From contig NC_080043.1 of NCBI RefSeq assembly GCF_012489685.1, positions 55,760,289 to 55,824,288 of the forward strand: a stretch of DNA of 64,000 nt, given 5' to 3'. The DNA is from Lotus japonicus (Eukaryota; Streptophyta; Magnoliopsida; Fabales; Fabaceae). Of this stretch, positions 35,470-46,758 are shown in pieces; within the stretch, counting starts at the first letter, position 1, and each line of letters starts with the position of its first letter. The notes below the pieces were generated by a model. That model made no database searches, was not told where the DNA came from, and worked only from the letters and a program-made list of their open reading frames with translations. The position numbers were made by a program, and so were the translations under genes.

Positions 35470-36756
35470 CTATTCTATCATACCCAGATTGGATCTGATA
35501 TTTTCATATATGTTCCTTGGAAGAGCTTTAGTCGTAATGTATGCTGTTTGCTTGCATGATGGAATGTGATCAACATGTATAATCTCTTGATCAATTTTCT
35601 CCTTAATGAAATGCCTATCAATCTCCACATGCTTTGTCCTATCATGGTGAACTGGATTCTTAGCAATGCTTATAGCAGTCTTGTTGTCACACAATATTCT
35701 CATGGTGTAATTGGTAGGAATTCTGATCTCATCCAGCATTCGTTTGAGCCAAATTCCTTCACAAATACCTTGTGCCATAGCTCTGAATTCGGCTTCTGCA
35801 CTACTCCTAGCTACTACAGATTGTTTCTTACTTCTCCAAGCTACCATATTTCCCCATACAAAGGTGCAATAGCCTGTGGTAGATTTCCTGTCAGATAAGC
35901 AACCTGCCCAATCTGAATCAGTGTAGACTTCAATGCCTCTGTTTGAGTTCTTTTGAAAATAAAGTCCTCGACCAGGTGATCCCTTTAGGTATTGGAGGAT
36001 TCTGTTCACAGTCTTCATGTGAGTCTCAGTTGGGTTTGACATGTAGCGACTAGCCAAGCTTACAGCAAAGCCAATATCTAGCCTGGTGTGAGTCAGATAA
36101 ATTAATTTTCCAACCAGACTTTGATATCTATCTTTATCAGCTGGTATACTTTCCTCTTCACTTCTTTTGACCGACTATATGGGGGTATTAGCTGCTTTGC
36201 ATCCGAGCATCCCTGTTTCTTGAAGTAAATCCAGAGTGTACTTCCTCTGAGAAACATAAATGTCATTCTTTGTCCGAGCAATTTCCATCCCTAGAAAGTA
36301 CTTGAGCTGACCCAAATCCTTGACCTCAAATTCATTGGCTAAAAGACTCTTTAGACGTTTGATTGGTCATAATCGTCTCCTGTAATAACGATATCGTCAA
36401 CATAGACAATGAACAAGGCTATCTTCCCATCCATAGAGTGCTTAGCAAACATAGTATGGTCTGTTTGGCATTGAACAAAACCATCTTCTTTGACAACCCT
36501 TGTTAGTCTATCAAACCATGCTCTTGGTGATTGTTTTAAGCCATATAGTGATTTACGGAGTTTGCATACCATGTTTGAGGTGTTGGGTGATTCAAGTCCT
36601 AGAGGTATTTGCATATACACCTCTTCTTCTAACTCACCATTTAGAAAGACATTCTTTATATCTAGTTGGTGAAGAGGCCAATCTAGATTTGCTGCCAAAG
36701 ATAACAGGACTCGAACAGAATTGAGTTTTGCCACAAGTGCAAATGTCTCTTCATAA
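35470..36756 (-). pseudogene. Element D pol, C-terminal half (RT and RNase H)
   Basis: From right to left: RT with [33 protein letters not shown] and the catalytic YVDD (about 36401-36412), a frameshift near 36350, an in-frame stop near 36180, then RNase H with YTDSDWAGCLSDRKSTTGY, SSAEAEF and CDNKTAI, ending at 35470. The upstream half lies at 52946-56056, beyond element E. Decayed; cannot give a full product. Confidence 0.9.
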
Positions 36757-38677
36757 TCCACTGAAGGTATGAAAAACGGTAGAAAGGGGGAGGGGGTTTG
36801 AATCACACAAGGATTTTATCCTGGTTCACTTGATGAATCACTCAAGCTAATCCAGTCCACCCGTTAAGGTGATTTCTTCCTTCTTAGAATGAAGGCAATC
36901 CACTAATCAGGTAAATGTTACAACTGCACTTGAAACCTACAAGTGACTAACAATACACTGACTTAGCTCACACTAAGATTCACTCTCTTAGTCTTCTCTA
37001 GGATCCGATCAACCTTGATCTCCTAAAGGCAAACTATACAACTGTATATGAAGTTCTTGTTTACAAAGATATTGCTTCTAAAAAGCTTATAGTAAACACA
37101 ATGAATTCAAGATGAAAGAAAGCTTAGAAGGTTTGAATATTGCTTGCGCGTGTGTAAGTTCTTCTAGCCGCATCTTTCAATCTTCAGCCTTTATTTATAC
37201 TCCAAGGATTAGGGTTTGAACGTTGCATGGGAATGCTACCGTTGGAGGGCAGTTCTGGAATTTCCAGCTTCTGCTGTGGCTGAGAATGTTAGGTTAGGTC
37301 GTCAGGATAGTACATTTGCTTTTGTACTTTGGATAGTGACTTGACCTTTAACCTCGTTTGACTTCTGATCAGAGGAGCGCTTCGTGTTGGAACTTGTGAA
37401 GCTGTTGATCAGAGTCAGAAGGAAGCAAGGATCCTCTGACCGCTGTACCTTCTGATCTTCACTTCAGAGGATCAGTACATGGTCTTCAGAGCCAGTTGCT
37501 TCTGGACTTCAGATGTAACACCCCGATTTCGGTGGCGTCACTTTAGTAACCAAAAGTAAACTTAATGCGGAAATACGTGAATATTTTTTTTTTCGATATA
37601 ATAACTAAGACAAGACTGAATTAACTAAAACCCAAATGCGAAAAGCAATAAAACTATTATACAATATATATTTACAACCCCCGCTGTAAGTACCCAACCT
37701 CGTCACGAGTAACCTCCAGTGACGGAAAGTAGTAGAAAGGAACGCCCGTAGGCAAAAGGTATAATCCAAAAGAAAGGTTAGGTGTCTGTAACACTGTCCC
37801 TCAAAATAAGAATAAGTCAGCCCAGATGGCCTAAAACAAGACCTCTTAAGTCCAACCAACTCTCTGTGATTCCCGTAAAGGAACCACACAAAAAGCTATA
37901 GGTGGGAAACTACCCTGTCCCCAAAGAAAACAAATGATGTTCAGAGCTAAGACTCTACTCCTACATTAATCCCATCTCAAGGAGCTCACACTAACACTCA
38001 TTCCTACATGCTAGTGTGATCGTCGTCCGAATTTGAAATCCAGAACGACCTAGTCTATGTACACCATCCGTCCTCCTCTCGCTACCGCGATACGCTCCAG
38101 TCCCGCATCTCAACCCTAGTTCCTCCCGAAGGATGAACCATCATGAATCAGCCCGCCAAAGACATCTGACAAAGGGCGTTTGTTCGCCAAAGCACACACA
38201 GAAGACGCGAGGGTCAACTCCAAAGAATTACATAAATAATAGCACCAATAGATATAGATAAGAGAATAGCCACTTAGGCTTATAGCTAGGGATAACATCC
38301 TAGGGTTGCATATTCCATAATGAACTTAACAGCAATAATAACAATTAACATGTTCCAAATAGGATTAACAAATAACAATCACACTCGACAACTAAATCAG
38401 TATGCATGAATGCAGGATGATTAGTCAAACAACGTCTCCGACTCTCACTCGACACGTCGCCACGTGTTCTAGGTAAATTAAAGTCTCTAAAAGCTTACCC
38501 TAAGGTAAAGTCGATTCTACGACAAAAGACACTTCTTCACATTAACATAGTAACTCATGATGATCTCCGGATCATCCGACTCATCTCAATCCGATGGTCA
38601 CAACTGCTCAACAAGCAAAGAGTATCACATACTCGGAAACTACCGGTTTCCCGGACTTATCCCCAGGATAGCCCAAC

Positions 38678-39297
38678 AATTAGGCATGTCAAGTCGATCC
38701 AACCCCTTGGGTTGAACATACGGACTCGCACACGCAACTCCCACAATTAGGCATGTCGAGTCGATCCAACCCATCGGGATGAACATACGGACTCGCACAC
38801 GCAACTCCCACAATTAGGCATGTCGAGTCGATCCAACCCATCGGGGTGAACATACGGACTCGCACACGCAACTCCCACAATTAGGCATGTCGAGTCGATC
38901 CAACCCATCGGGATGAACATACGGACTCGCACACGCAACAAATGACAACGCCAAGTCGGTTCACTCAAAAGAGTCGAACATACGGACATTGCGCGTGTCC
39001 AATGACTATCGCCGAATCGATCCAATCCATCGGATTGAACATACGGATCCGCGCGAGTCGAAAGGTTATCACTGAATCGATCCAATCCCTCGGATTGAAC
39101 ATACGGATTCACGCGAGGTAAAATGGCAATCGCTGAATCGATCCAATCCATCGGATTGAACCGTACTCACGCGTGCCTGAGTGACTACCGCCGAATCGAT
39201 CCAATCCATCGGATTGAATATACGGATTCGCGCGTGTCAACAATTATTGCCGAATCGGCCCAACCCGTCGGGTTTGGACATACGGATTCGCGCCGCA
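38678..39297 (+). repeat. Minisatellite in element F, ten units of 60-67 bp
   Basis: Four 67-bp units start at 38678, 38745, 38812 and 38879 (AATTAGGCATGTCGAGTCGA...) and are nearly identical. About six more diverged units of roughly 60 bp follow, to 39297. Every unit contains GATCCAA.CC.TCGG.TTGAA, itself a dyad, followed by CATACGGA and a CGCGCG-like tail. It is unusually CpG-rich for this window. Confidence 0.92.
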
Positions 39298-40948
39298 AAG
39301 TCGAAGATACACCCAACAACATAGCTGCTCCAACAGCACAACCACAATAGCTGCTCCAACAGCACAACAACAAACGCTGCTCCAACAGCACCACAACATC
39401 TACATACTCGAAGCCCCTCAACTTTCTCAATGCTGGGATCCGACGACACTTCTCGTTTTCCAAAACTATGATTTGCATTCAAAGCTTCCTTCCGAGATTA
39501 TTACCATTACTTAAAGATTTAGAGGTTGTTTAATGTCTTATGAGTTTTCTTTACAAAATAATTATCCTTTTAGTCTTATCGCGAATCCTATAAGTTCTCG
39601 GGATCTCCTAATCCCCAAATGACTCCAGAGAATGTCTCGATCCATACAACACCACAACAAGGCCCGAATCTCATTCGTCCTTTCAAGCTTTCTCAAAACT
39701 CTCAAAATAAAATCGGCATGACCTGCCCGCTTTTCTCACCGTTCAGAAACTCAGATTATAGTGCAAAAGCAGAATTAACTCATCATAATCAATCAACATG
39801 TCATATGTCAATATCTTAAGCAATAACCACATAGCACCTAGCATATAAGGCATGCACCACACATCCTAAATTACCCAATTAGCACTTAGCATGTCATTCA
39901 CTCATCAAAAACATTCAGTAGATGCATCATCTACATTGTTAGCCGAAGCCTCAGAAAACATTTTCCAATCACCCACAATTTCAGTGCATAAACAGTAAAC
40001 AATGTCGAAACATCGACCCTAAGCATTAACTAGAGATTCAGTGAGAAGCCCTCACCTGAAAGTTCTCCAGTATGAGCGTCAAACGCTTCCTCACACTCAA
40101 AGTGTTGCTCCTCAGGAAATTCCTCAAAAGTTCCTTTAAAACAAAATCACAGAAATACTATCAGAATCTATCGAAAACTAAGTTATCGATACTTACTAAG
40201 GTTACTCGAAGTAATCTATACTCTAAGGTACGATAATCTAGCGCGAAAGACAAGTTTTCGGAAAAAGGAAATTTCCTCCACCCCCTTTAATAGGTTCGGC
40301 CACTTTAGGTAATTAGGAGACTCGATTTTTCTTCGATCAAACTTGGTTCCTATACTATCATTAGCCGTAACTAAGGGTATTCTGAACTCGGAAAAATTAT
40401 CGGATCAAAAACTGTCGCAGGGGTATTTTGGTCATGATTTTTAACTTAGAAATTTCAAAACTGAAATCCCAAAAACCAAATTTTGCAGGGACGTCACCAA
40501 CGACGTTTATGACAACTAATCCTACTAGCACTAAGCTAAGGCGATAGTTTTCAGCCTAAAGGTTGAAGCTTTACCTCAAAAACTCCAAAAATGGGTATTT
40601 AAGGCTAAAATTGATTCCGGCGGAATTCCGGCGACATAACGGAAAATCTAATCCGGCAGAAGTGATCTTGGGCACATATAGAAGAGGTTTAGAATCAGAA
40701 ATGAAAGATTCAGGATAGTTTTGCAAAAACCCAAAAACTATCCGCTCAGAAAACTCTACAGAAAAGCTATGGAAAAAGCGATCGGAGGTAAGGATTAGCG
40801 ACTATACCTCGAAACCTTGAAGCAGCAACTGATTGATCGACGATCAAGCAAGGATTGAACAAAATCTCTTCCTCCTTCTTCTTCTTCTTGGCCGCGGGTT
40901 TGGGTGGGGAAAATGGTGGAAAATTTGTGTTTTTCTTCCTTTCTTGGC

Positions 40949-40956
40949 TATATATA
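40949..40956 (-). promoter_or_regulatory. TATA box in element F
   Basis: TATATATA in a C(TATATATA)G context on the minus strand, followed about 30 bp downstream by an A/C-rich leader. The likely LTR promoter. Confidence 0.55.
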
Positions 40957-42043
40957 GAGGTTGGAAATTCGCGGGAAAATGAAAGTTTCACGAATCTGAT
41001 TTTTCCGGCGTCATTCTCCGTGAATTAATAGATATGTTTTGGCGAAAGAATTCCAAAACTAAAATGAGGTCTCTTTGTATTTTTGGCAACTAAAGCATAG
41101 TCGGTATAAAACTATTTTACCCGATAAGTTGCTTTTTGCATCGGATGTCGGAATGGAAAACTTCCTTCTGAAGAAAGATTGAAATCATCAAGAGAAATGG
41201 GTGTACGCGTGTAGAATATTCATTTGAAGCTCTGAATAGAAAAAGTCTTCATCGTCGAGAAATTCTAGGGTTTTGAAATACCAGGGATTCGGTTTCGGCA
41301 AACTTCCGATGATTGGAATCGGACGTTCGTAGATCCTAGAGTTTCGCCTCGAAACGATTGTGATATATGGAAAAAGAGAAGTTCTAACATTTCTCTGAAG
41401 ATTTTTGGAATTAACTTCCGTCGTGCCTAAAAGTGAAAATTAGCTATATACTAGGGTTTCTGACCTAGGTTTAAGCGTAAAACGTTCGTGCTATAACTTT
41501 TATCGACTTCAATACGAACCTCAGACTTTTCCTGAACTTTCTCCTTCATACATTTATTTCATTTACTAAACTCTTGTTCAGGTTTCCCTTCGCCATGCAT
41601 CAAACCTACTGGTGAATAAGAATTTATTTACTTGGTATAAACTGAAAAACTTGGGCCTTACATCAGAGCCTTCACTCTTCAGCTTCTGGATCTTCAGAGT
41701 CTTCTACACCATCAGAACTTCTGAGCCTTTAGAGTATCTGGGTTGTCAGAACGTCTGGATCATCAGAGCTTCAAGTGAGCTGAGTCCTTATCAGAGCTTG
41801 ATTTACTTCAGATCTTCTGAAGCTTTTCTACTGTTCAGACTGAACATAGAGATTGCGAAAGCGTTGCTAGGATCACTCTTTAAGCACAGTGCTTCTGATT
41901 TGTGTGAGTTTGTGTCAAGGTCAGAACCTGTTAAGAGCACACTCAGAAAACACGTTAGAGTACCATAATTGTTCATACTAAAATGTTAACTTGTAATCAT
42001 CAAAACATAGAGTTGTACTACTAGATCAAAACTTGATCTTACA

Positions 42044-42783
42044 ATCTCCCCGTTTTTGATGATGACAAAACTAAGTATTTTGATGAACAATTCTTAAACA
42101 ATAAACTGAATTCACTCAGAGTTTAGAGAAATAGAATAAGACTTATCCTGATGTGAATGGTTTATTTTGCTCATTCTGAATTCAAGTCACTGCTTGATTC
42201 TGAGCTTAGCTCCCCCTGAATCTAAGACTTAATGAAAACGTTAGTAGTGTCTAGATTCTGAGCAAAAAAATATAAGAGTTCAGAATGAAAAACTTATGAC
42301 ATAGATGAATTGGAATAATCAGAGCGCATAAGTATTCAGAGTCAACAGACTTGGGTATCAGAGTCAAATTAATATCACTTCAGAAGAAGTGAAATGTATT
42401 CCTTGTATTTGCCCAGTGACACATCTATGGTCATAAAGGTGGAACTCTTAAATTGTCCAAAATAAAAAGAAATCACACTAACACAGCTTACACATCAAAA
42501 ATTGGGTTATACTCCCCCTTTTTGTCATAAGCAAAAAGCTTGGGGTGTGAAAAAACTTAGTTTGAAGTACAAGGTACTCTCCCTTAGAAAAGGTCTAAGT
42601 TTAGAAAAGATGGAGAAAGAATTAAAAAGAACTGATTAAAAAGAGATTAGGGATTTAATGAGATGAATGAATGCATATGCAGAACATTGACCACCGGCCA
42701 CGGGAGTAAAGAGAACTTCAGTTACCAATAACTTATCCTCGAGAAACAGCTTCGGCAATAACTTCTGCAGACTTAACGTAGCT
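42044..42783. other. Element E non-coding zone next to the 3' LTR
   Basis: No gene. Holds the polypurine tract, CAGA-rich repeats similar in composition to the LTR, and the upstream region of the antisense ORF. Confidence 0.6.
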
Positions 42784-42790
42784 TATAAAA
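42784..42790 (+). promoter_or_regulatory. TATA box of the antisense ORF
   Basis: TATAAAA on the plus strand, 67 bp before the ATG at 42857, placing a start site near 42815. Confidence 0.5.
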
Positions 42791-42856
42791 GGCTGTTAAT
42801 CCACAATAGTCTTCACATCTCATATCACATCTTAGTTCCTGGAGCATAAAATAGCA

Positions 42857-43246
42857 ATGGCATCCTTCATAGCATTCATCGAGCAGTTGAGGATCAAGGC
42901 CTTCGATGAGGATCTCTACATGAATGTTCGCCATCCAGAAGAACCGAGCGTCTACAGCTTGACAAATCAGCTACTAGGCATGAGCCTGAGTCCAGAGTTG
43001 GACAACATCCTCAGAGGCTTCCTTAGGTTCATGGAAGAAATGCAGATTTGCTTCCAGAGGGAGCAGGAGCTGTATGAGGAGATCAGAGCCATAGAAGCAG
43101 CACTGGAGACGGTGGCGGAGGGTCCTGAGAGGCAGGAGCTGCGCTAGAGCTTAGTCCTCTTAGAGCATAGTCAGCATCGTTTGGAGCTTGAAAAAGCAGC
43201 GATGTGTAGGCAGTGTAGAGAATTGAGGGAAAATCCTCCATTTTAA
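42857..43246 (+). CDS. Antisense ORF inside element E, helical protein of unknown function
   Basis: The plus strand, opposite to all other E genes, encodes 96 residues from the ATG at 42857 to a TAG at 43145-43147. The same frame continues 32 sense codons to TAA at 43244-43246, so the TAG may be a CAG-to-TAG change. The product starts MASFIAFIEQLRIKAFDEDL, has a hydrophobic N-terminal half and a glutamate-rich, probably helical/coiled-coil second half (FMEEMQICFQREQELYEEIR). After the stop comes an L/E-rich tail with CRQC. No transmembrane segment or known domain is recognised. It has its own TATA box and an AATAAA at 43278. Codon use and composition look genuinely coding. Whether it is translated is unknown. 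Confidence 0.55.
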
Positions 43247-43277
43247 GTTATGCAATGTATGAAGTAGCTTATTTATT

Positions 43278-43283
43278 AATAAA
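43278..43283 (+). terminator. Poly(A) signal after the antisense ORF
   Basis: AATAAA 32 bp past the second stop, on the same strand as the antisense ORF. Confidence 0.4.
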
Positions 43284-43459
43284 AAGAGGTTGTTTGTAAG
43301 TTAATGTGTATGGTTGAAAAGACTTTTAATGATGAACACATATTATGCAACACATAGTAAAAACGACAACTAAAGAAATAAAGAGCAAAAACAAAATAAA
43401 TCAAAGAAAATAAGTATATAGATAAAGAAGTAAAAAAAAAGATAAAAGAGTTCCTAAAT

Positions 43460-45664
43460 CTAGGGTTTTGGTGTCCGTCTGAGAAGTTCCATGCACATCT
43501 CTTTCAAACTTTGAAGGAGAACTTCATGCGAATCAAGCCGTTGTTCAATGATGTCAATCCTTGAGTCTGACTGAGCCGGACCAGACGTTGTAGCTTGATC
43601 AGAAGGAGGAACTTCAGCAGACTGTGAAGCAGCATGAGTGAAAAGCACTGGTGCAAGTGCTTGACTTCTGAGAGCATCAGCTTCAGCCTGTAGTCTTTCA
43701 GCTTCTCTCAGAGCTTCTAACTTAGCATTTTCACTGGGTTCAGATTCAAGACGAGCAACTTCTTCTGCTTGTTCTTTCTTTTTCTTTGCTTCTTCAATAG
43801 CCTCAAACAATTCAACTCTTAACTGTTGTTCACATAAGGCTAATCTTCTGTTGACACGCTGCCTTGCAGCTTCAATTCTCTGATCCATTTCAGCTGTTAG
43901 ATGACTCATCATATTCGGAACTTGAGCTATCATCCAAGCACACAGCTGATCCCATTCTTCAGCAACAGAGTCTGGGTCCTCAGAGAGGTCAGAGTGACCT
44001 TGCACGTTGCGAACCATCAGTGATGCTTCATGATTAAACACACTGATGCACTCAAGAAGGGAGTTTGGCTTGAGGTAGGTATAAGGGACAATTGAGAGAT
44101 TGGTTTCAGGAGAGGTTGGGTGGTTGCTGCTATTGGCCTCAGAGGCACCTTGAGGAGAGCCAACATCTAAAATTGGGACATTTGAAGTGTTGGGTCCAAG
44201 GTTAGGCTGAGAGGTTTCAACCTCAGGAATTGGAGATCTAACCGAGGAATGGTTAGATACAGAGTTTTCAGGTTCTGGTTGAACAGGGTTAGGTTGAATG
44301 GGTTGAGATGAAGGGTCAGCTTCATTCAGAGGTGCAACTAGGATAGGATTATCGGGGTCACTTAGACGTTCAGGTTTAGGGCCAGAGTATCTCCTTGGAC
44401 TAGGCACAGTAAGGTAGTACTCAGGAATGGCAGATTCCTTTTCTTTCCTAACTTGTTCAAACTTGCGATGGGATTCAGAGTTGTTTGAGGGTGAGGAGTC
44501 AGCAACATTTGTTGGAAATGATACAGAGGGACAGGGAGTTGTGGTTTCTGTATCAGTGGTTTTCCGACCCTGATGTTCTGATGCTCTAGGGACAGAGTGA
44601 TCAGATGTTCTGGGTTCAGGTTCAGAATGTTCAAGGATGATGGGTTCAGAAGTTTGTGGGTTGTATTGGATGGTAATGGGTGAGGTAGGTTCAGAGGGTC
44701 TTGGAGTTTGAAGCATGTTCCAAAGAGGAGCTTCTTCATTAGAGGGTTGGAAAAATGAAGATTTGGGTGAAGTAACTGGAGAAGTGGTTTGGTCAGTGGG
44801 TTGTGATTCTGGAATAGGAGCGAGAGGATTGGCAGGTCGAGGTAGAATTGCAGAAATAGGGAGTGCATCAAGTGAATCTAAATCATCATCAGTATCAATA
44901 ACAACAGACTTACTTGATGGTCGCACTGCAGACCTAGTCACTCTGGCAGGAGCCACAACTCTGATGACTTCAGCAGCTGGTTCCACCCGAGTAGGCTTCT
45001 CCATGATTCTGACTTGCTTCTTTTTCTTCTTTGGTGGAGGAGGACCATCATCACCATCAGATGGAGCATCTGGCTTGGTGGGTTCCTCATGCTTTCTCTT
45101 GGGCCTGTCAGCCTTCTTCTTCTTCTGAGCAACATCATCAGACTCTTCAGAAGAATCCTCCACTAGCATTCTCCTCGTCTTCTTCTTCTTGGGAGGAGAG
45201 TCAAACTCTAGAGCTGGTGGCAGGGTTCTGAAGAACTCGTCCACATCTATCTCAAAACCTTGTTGCTTCAGATCATCAATGTAGCACAAAATAGCTTCTG
45301 GGGCATCTGCTTGAGACCATAGAGGATAATCAATCAGAGGGATTCTCCTCTGTCTGACTTCATCAGAGGTGTCTTCATGTTCAGGTGCAACCTTCATCTT
45401 GACCAAGCCCATCTTTTTCAAAGAAGTAGAGGTGAAGACATCATCAACAACCGTGGTCAGATCCTCTGTGCAACCTGCCTTCGTCAGATCTTCTACAAGC
45501 TTGCTCTCAATGAAGAGGTCTGAAAGCAGTCTTCCAAAAGGAATATACCTGATGGCAGACTTCTTAGAAGCAGTTGTTCTCGATTTCCTGATACACTTCT
45601 TGAGGTAAGAGAACAGGAAGAAGGGTAGGAAGATCTTCTTATGATCTTGGATGAAGAAGAGCAT
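43460..45664 (-). pseudogene. Element E env-like ORF, C-terminal portion
   Basis: A 734-codon minus-strand frame that continues the env-like gene after a break at 45664-45718. Features: conserved region with FGRLLSDLFIESKLVEDL (about 43-60); lysine-rich, NLS-like runs (KKKK near 159 and again near 183-215) alternating with acidic stretches; a long S/P/T-rich middle (about 230-520); a coiled coil (about 590-690, with AIEEAKKKKEQAEEVARLES). A weak hydrophobic stretch lies at the extreme start, but no signal peptide or fusion-type region is evident. In Sireviruses the role of this gene is unknown; the composition here looks more like a nuclear or scaffold protein than an envelope. Confidence 0.75.
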
Positions 45665-45717
45665 TGCTTTCTAACAAAAGTTGATGTAGTCAGGAGAGCT
45701 GCCCTTTGGTCTTTGAT

Positions 45718-46317
45718 TTATACAGTGAAGCAGAATCTTGTCCAGATTCTTAGCTTTGGATGAAGCTCCACAACCTTGTAATCACTCTTGCCAGGCTTGT
45801 AGTTTGTGTAGAGGCACTTGTTGGTTTCCTCCTTGGTTCTAGGAATCACTTTTGAATCCGTCAGTTGGAATCTATATCCTGTGCCAGTGTGCTCACCCAG
45901 AAGATCAACAATCGACTTCTCAGTGATGATGATTCTTCTTCCAGCAATGTAAGAAACAACTTGAGTGTCATCGCAGTCGGCGTGTTTCCAGAATTCCTTC
46001 ACTAACTTGACATAAACCGGACCGCGAAGCCTGTTGAAGTATTCTTCCCAACCTTGAACACGAACTTCAGGGCGAAGATCATACCCATTTTCAGCAATGT
46101 TATCTAGGTCGAATCTCCATTCAGCAAGAACCTGGAGTTCTTCAGGAGCATAGACACAGTGAACGGCACAACCCCGTTCTGCGAGAGGGATCATCCCCCC
46201 TTGAGCCTGAACTTGAGTTCTCTGAATTTCAGGGCCTGATTGTCCTGTAGCTTGACCTACTACCATAACTGGAAATTGAGTTCCTTCGGCGGTTTCACCT
46301 CTGTTTGTTCTCACCAT
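45718..46317 (-). pseudogene. Element E env-like ORF, N-terminal portion
   Basis: A 199-codon frame from the ATG at 46317, ending at TAA 45718-45720. It holds the region known in databases as a putative plant transposon protein domain (GWEEYFNRLRGPVYVKLVKE, then GRRIIITEKSIVDLLGEHTG). The downstream frame differs and is preceded by a TAG at about 45672, so a one-base frameshift near 45670-45720 separates the two parts of what was probably one gene. It lies about 440 bp after the pol stop. Confidence 0.78.
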
Positions 46318-46356
46318 TTTTGAGCGGTTGAAGGTTTGGGTAGAAAAGAAGAGGAT

Positions 46357-46386
46357 GAATAGAGAGAGAGAGAGAGAGAGAGAGAT
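46357..46386 (+). repeat. GA microsatellite
   Basis: About 13 consecutive AG units, just upstream of the env-like ORF. Confidence 0.95.
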
Positions 46387-46758
46387 CGTGGGAATAAGGG
46401 TTTTGAAAAACTAAGAGAGAGAGTGAAAATCCGGAAGTGATGGAGAACGTGTGTGTATAGTGGGTTTTACAAATAACCGTTGTTGATTTAAAAAGCAAAG
46501 TAAAATCAACGGTTGAAAATTAAAGACATCATATCAGCAGATAATACACCAATCACACACAGGAGAGAAGCACATCAACACACATTACAGCAGACTGTCA
46601 CACGGGCACAAGGAACTATGCATCAGGGCTACTGACACACGTTTACTGTCTCCGCTTCAGAGTGAGTACCAATGGGTACTTATACTCTGATGGAGGTACC
46701 TTCTGGACTAGACATCTTCTGATAAAGAAGTATCATAGTCAGAGGTTCTGATCCATCT

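Larger units (their letters stand above)
37514..41662 (-). mobile_element. Element F: 4149-bp solo-LTR-like unit inside the E LTR
   Basis: Begins TGTAACACCCCG and ends GGGCCTTACA, flanked by the perfect 5-bp duplication TCAGA (37509-37513 and 41663-41667). The E 5' LTR gives the empty site. No coding region, primer site, purine tract or internal LTR pair is visible, but there is a TATA box (minus, 40949-40956) followed by a leader-like region, and a minisatellite (38678-39297). A related end occurs at 1-1237. A solo LTR of an element with very long LTRs (as in legume Ogre/Tat-type gypsy elements) fits best. Orientation is inferred from the TATA box. Confidence 0.75.
36762..42043 (-). repeat. 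3' LTR of element E, interrupted by F
   Basis: LTR segments are 36762-37513 and 41668-42043, with F and its target duplication between them. Compared with the 5' LTR, a block of about 85 bp after the first 40 bp (present at 51770-51855) is missing. Confidence 0.92.

Noticed and set aside
38678..39297. 67-bp array considered as a CRISPR or centromeric satellite
   Set aside because: It is confined to one transposon-like unit, has no spacers, and only ten copies.
44715..45231. Plus-strand frames of 66-137 codons opposite the env-like ORF
   Set aside because: Low-complexity shadows of the lysine- and serine-rich minus-strand coding sequence, with no start or regulatory context.
43460..46317. 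Env-like ORFs as evidence of an endogenous enveloped virus
   Set aside because: Context is a complete Sirevirus-type copia element; no clear signal peptide, glycoprotein or membrane features were seen.
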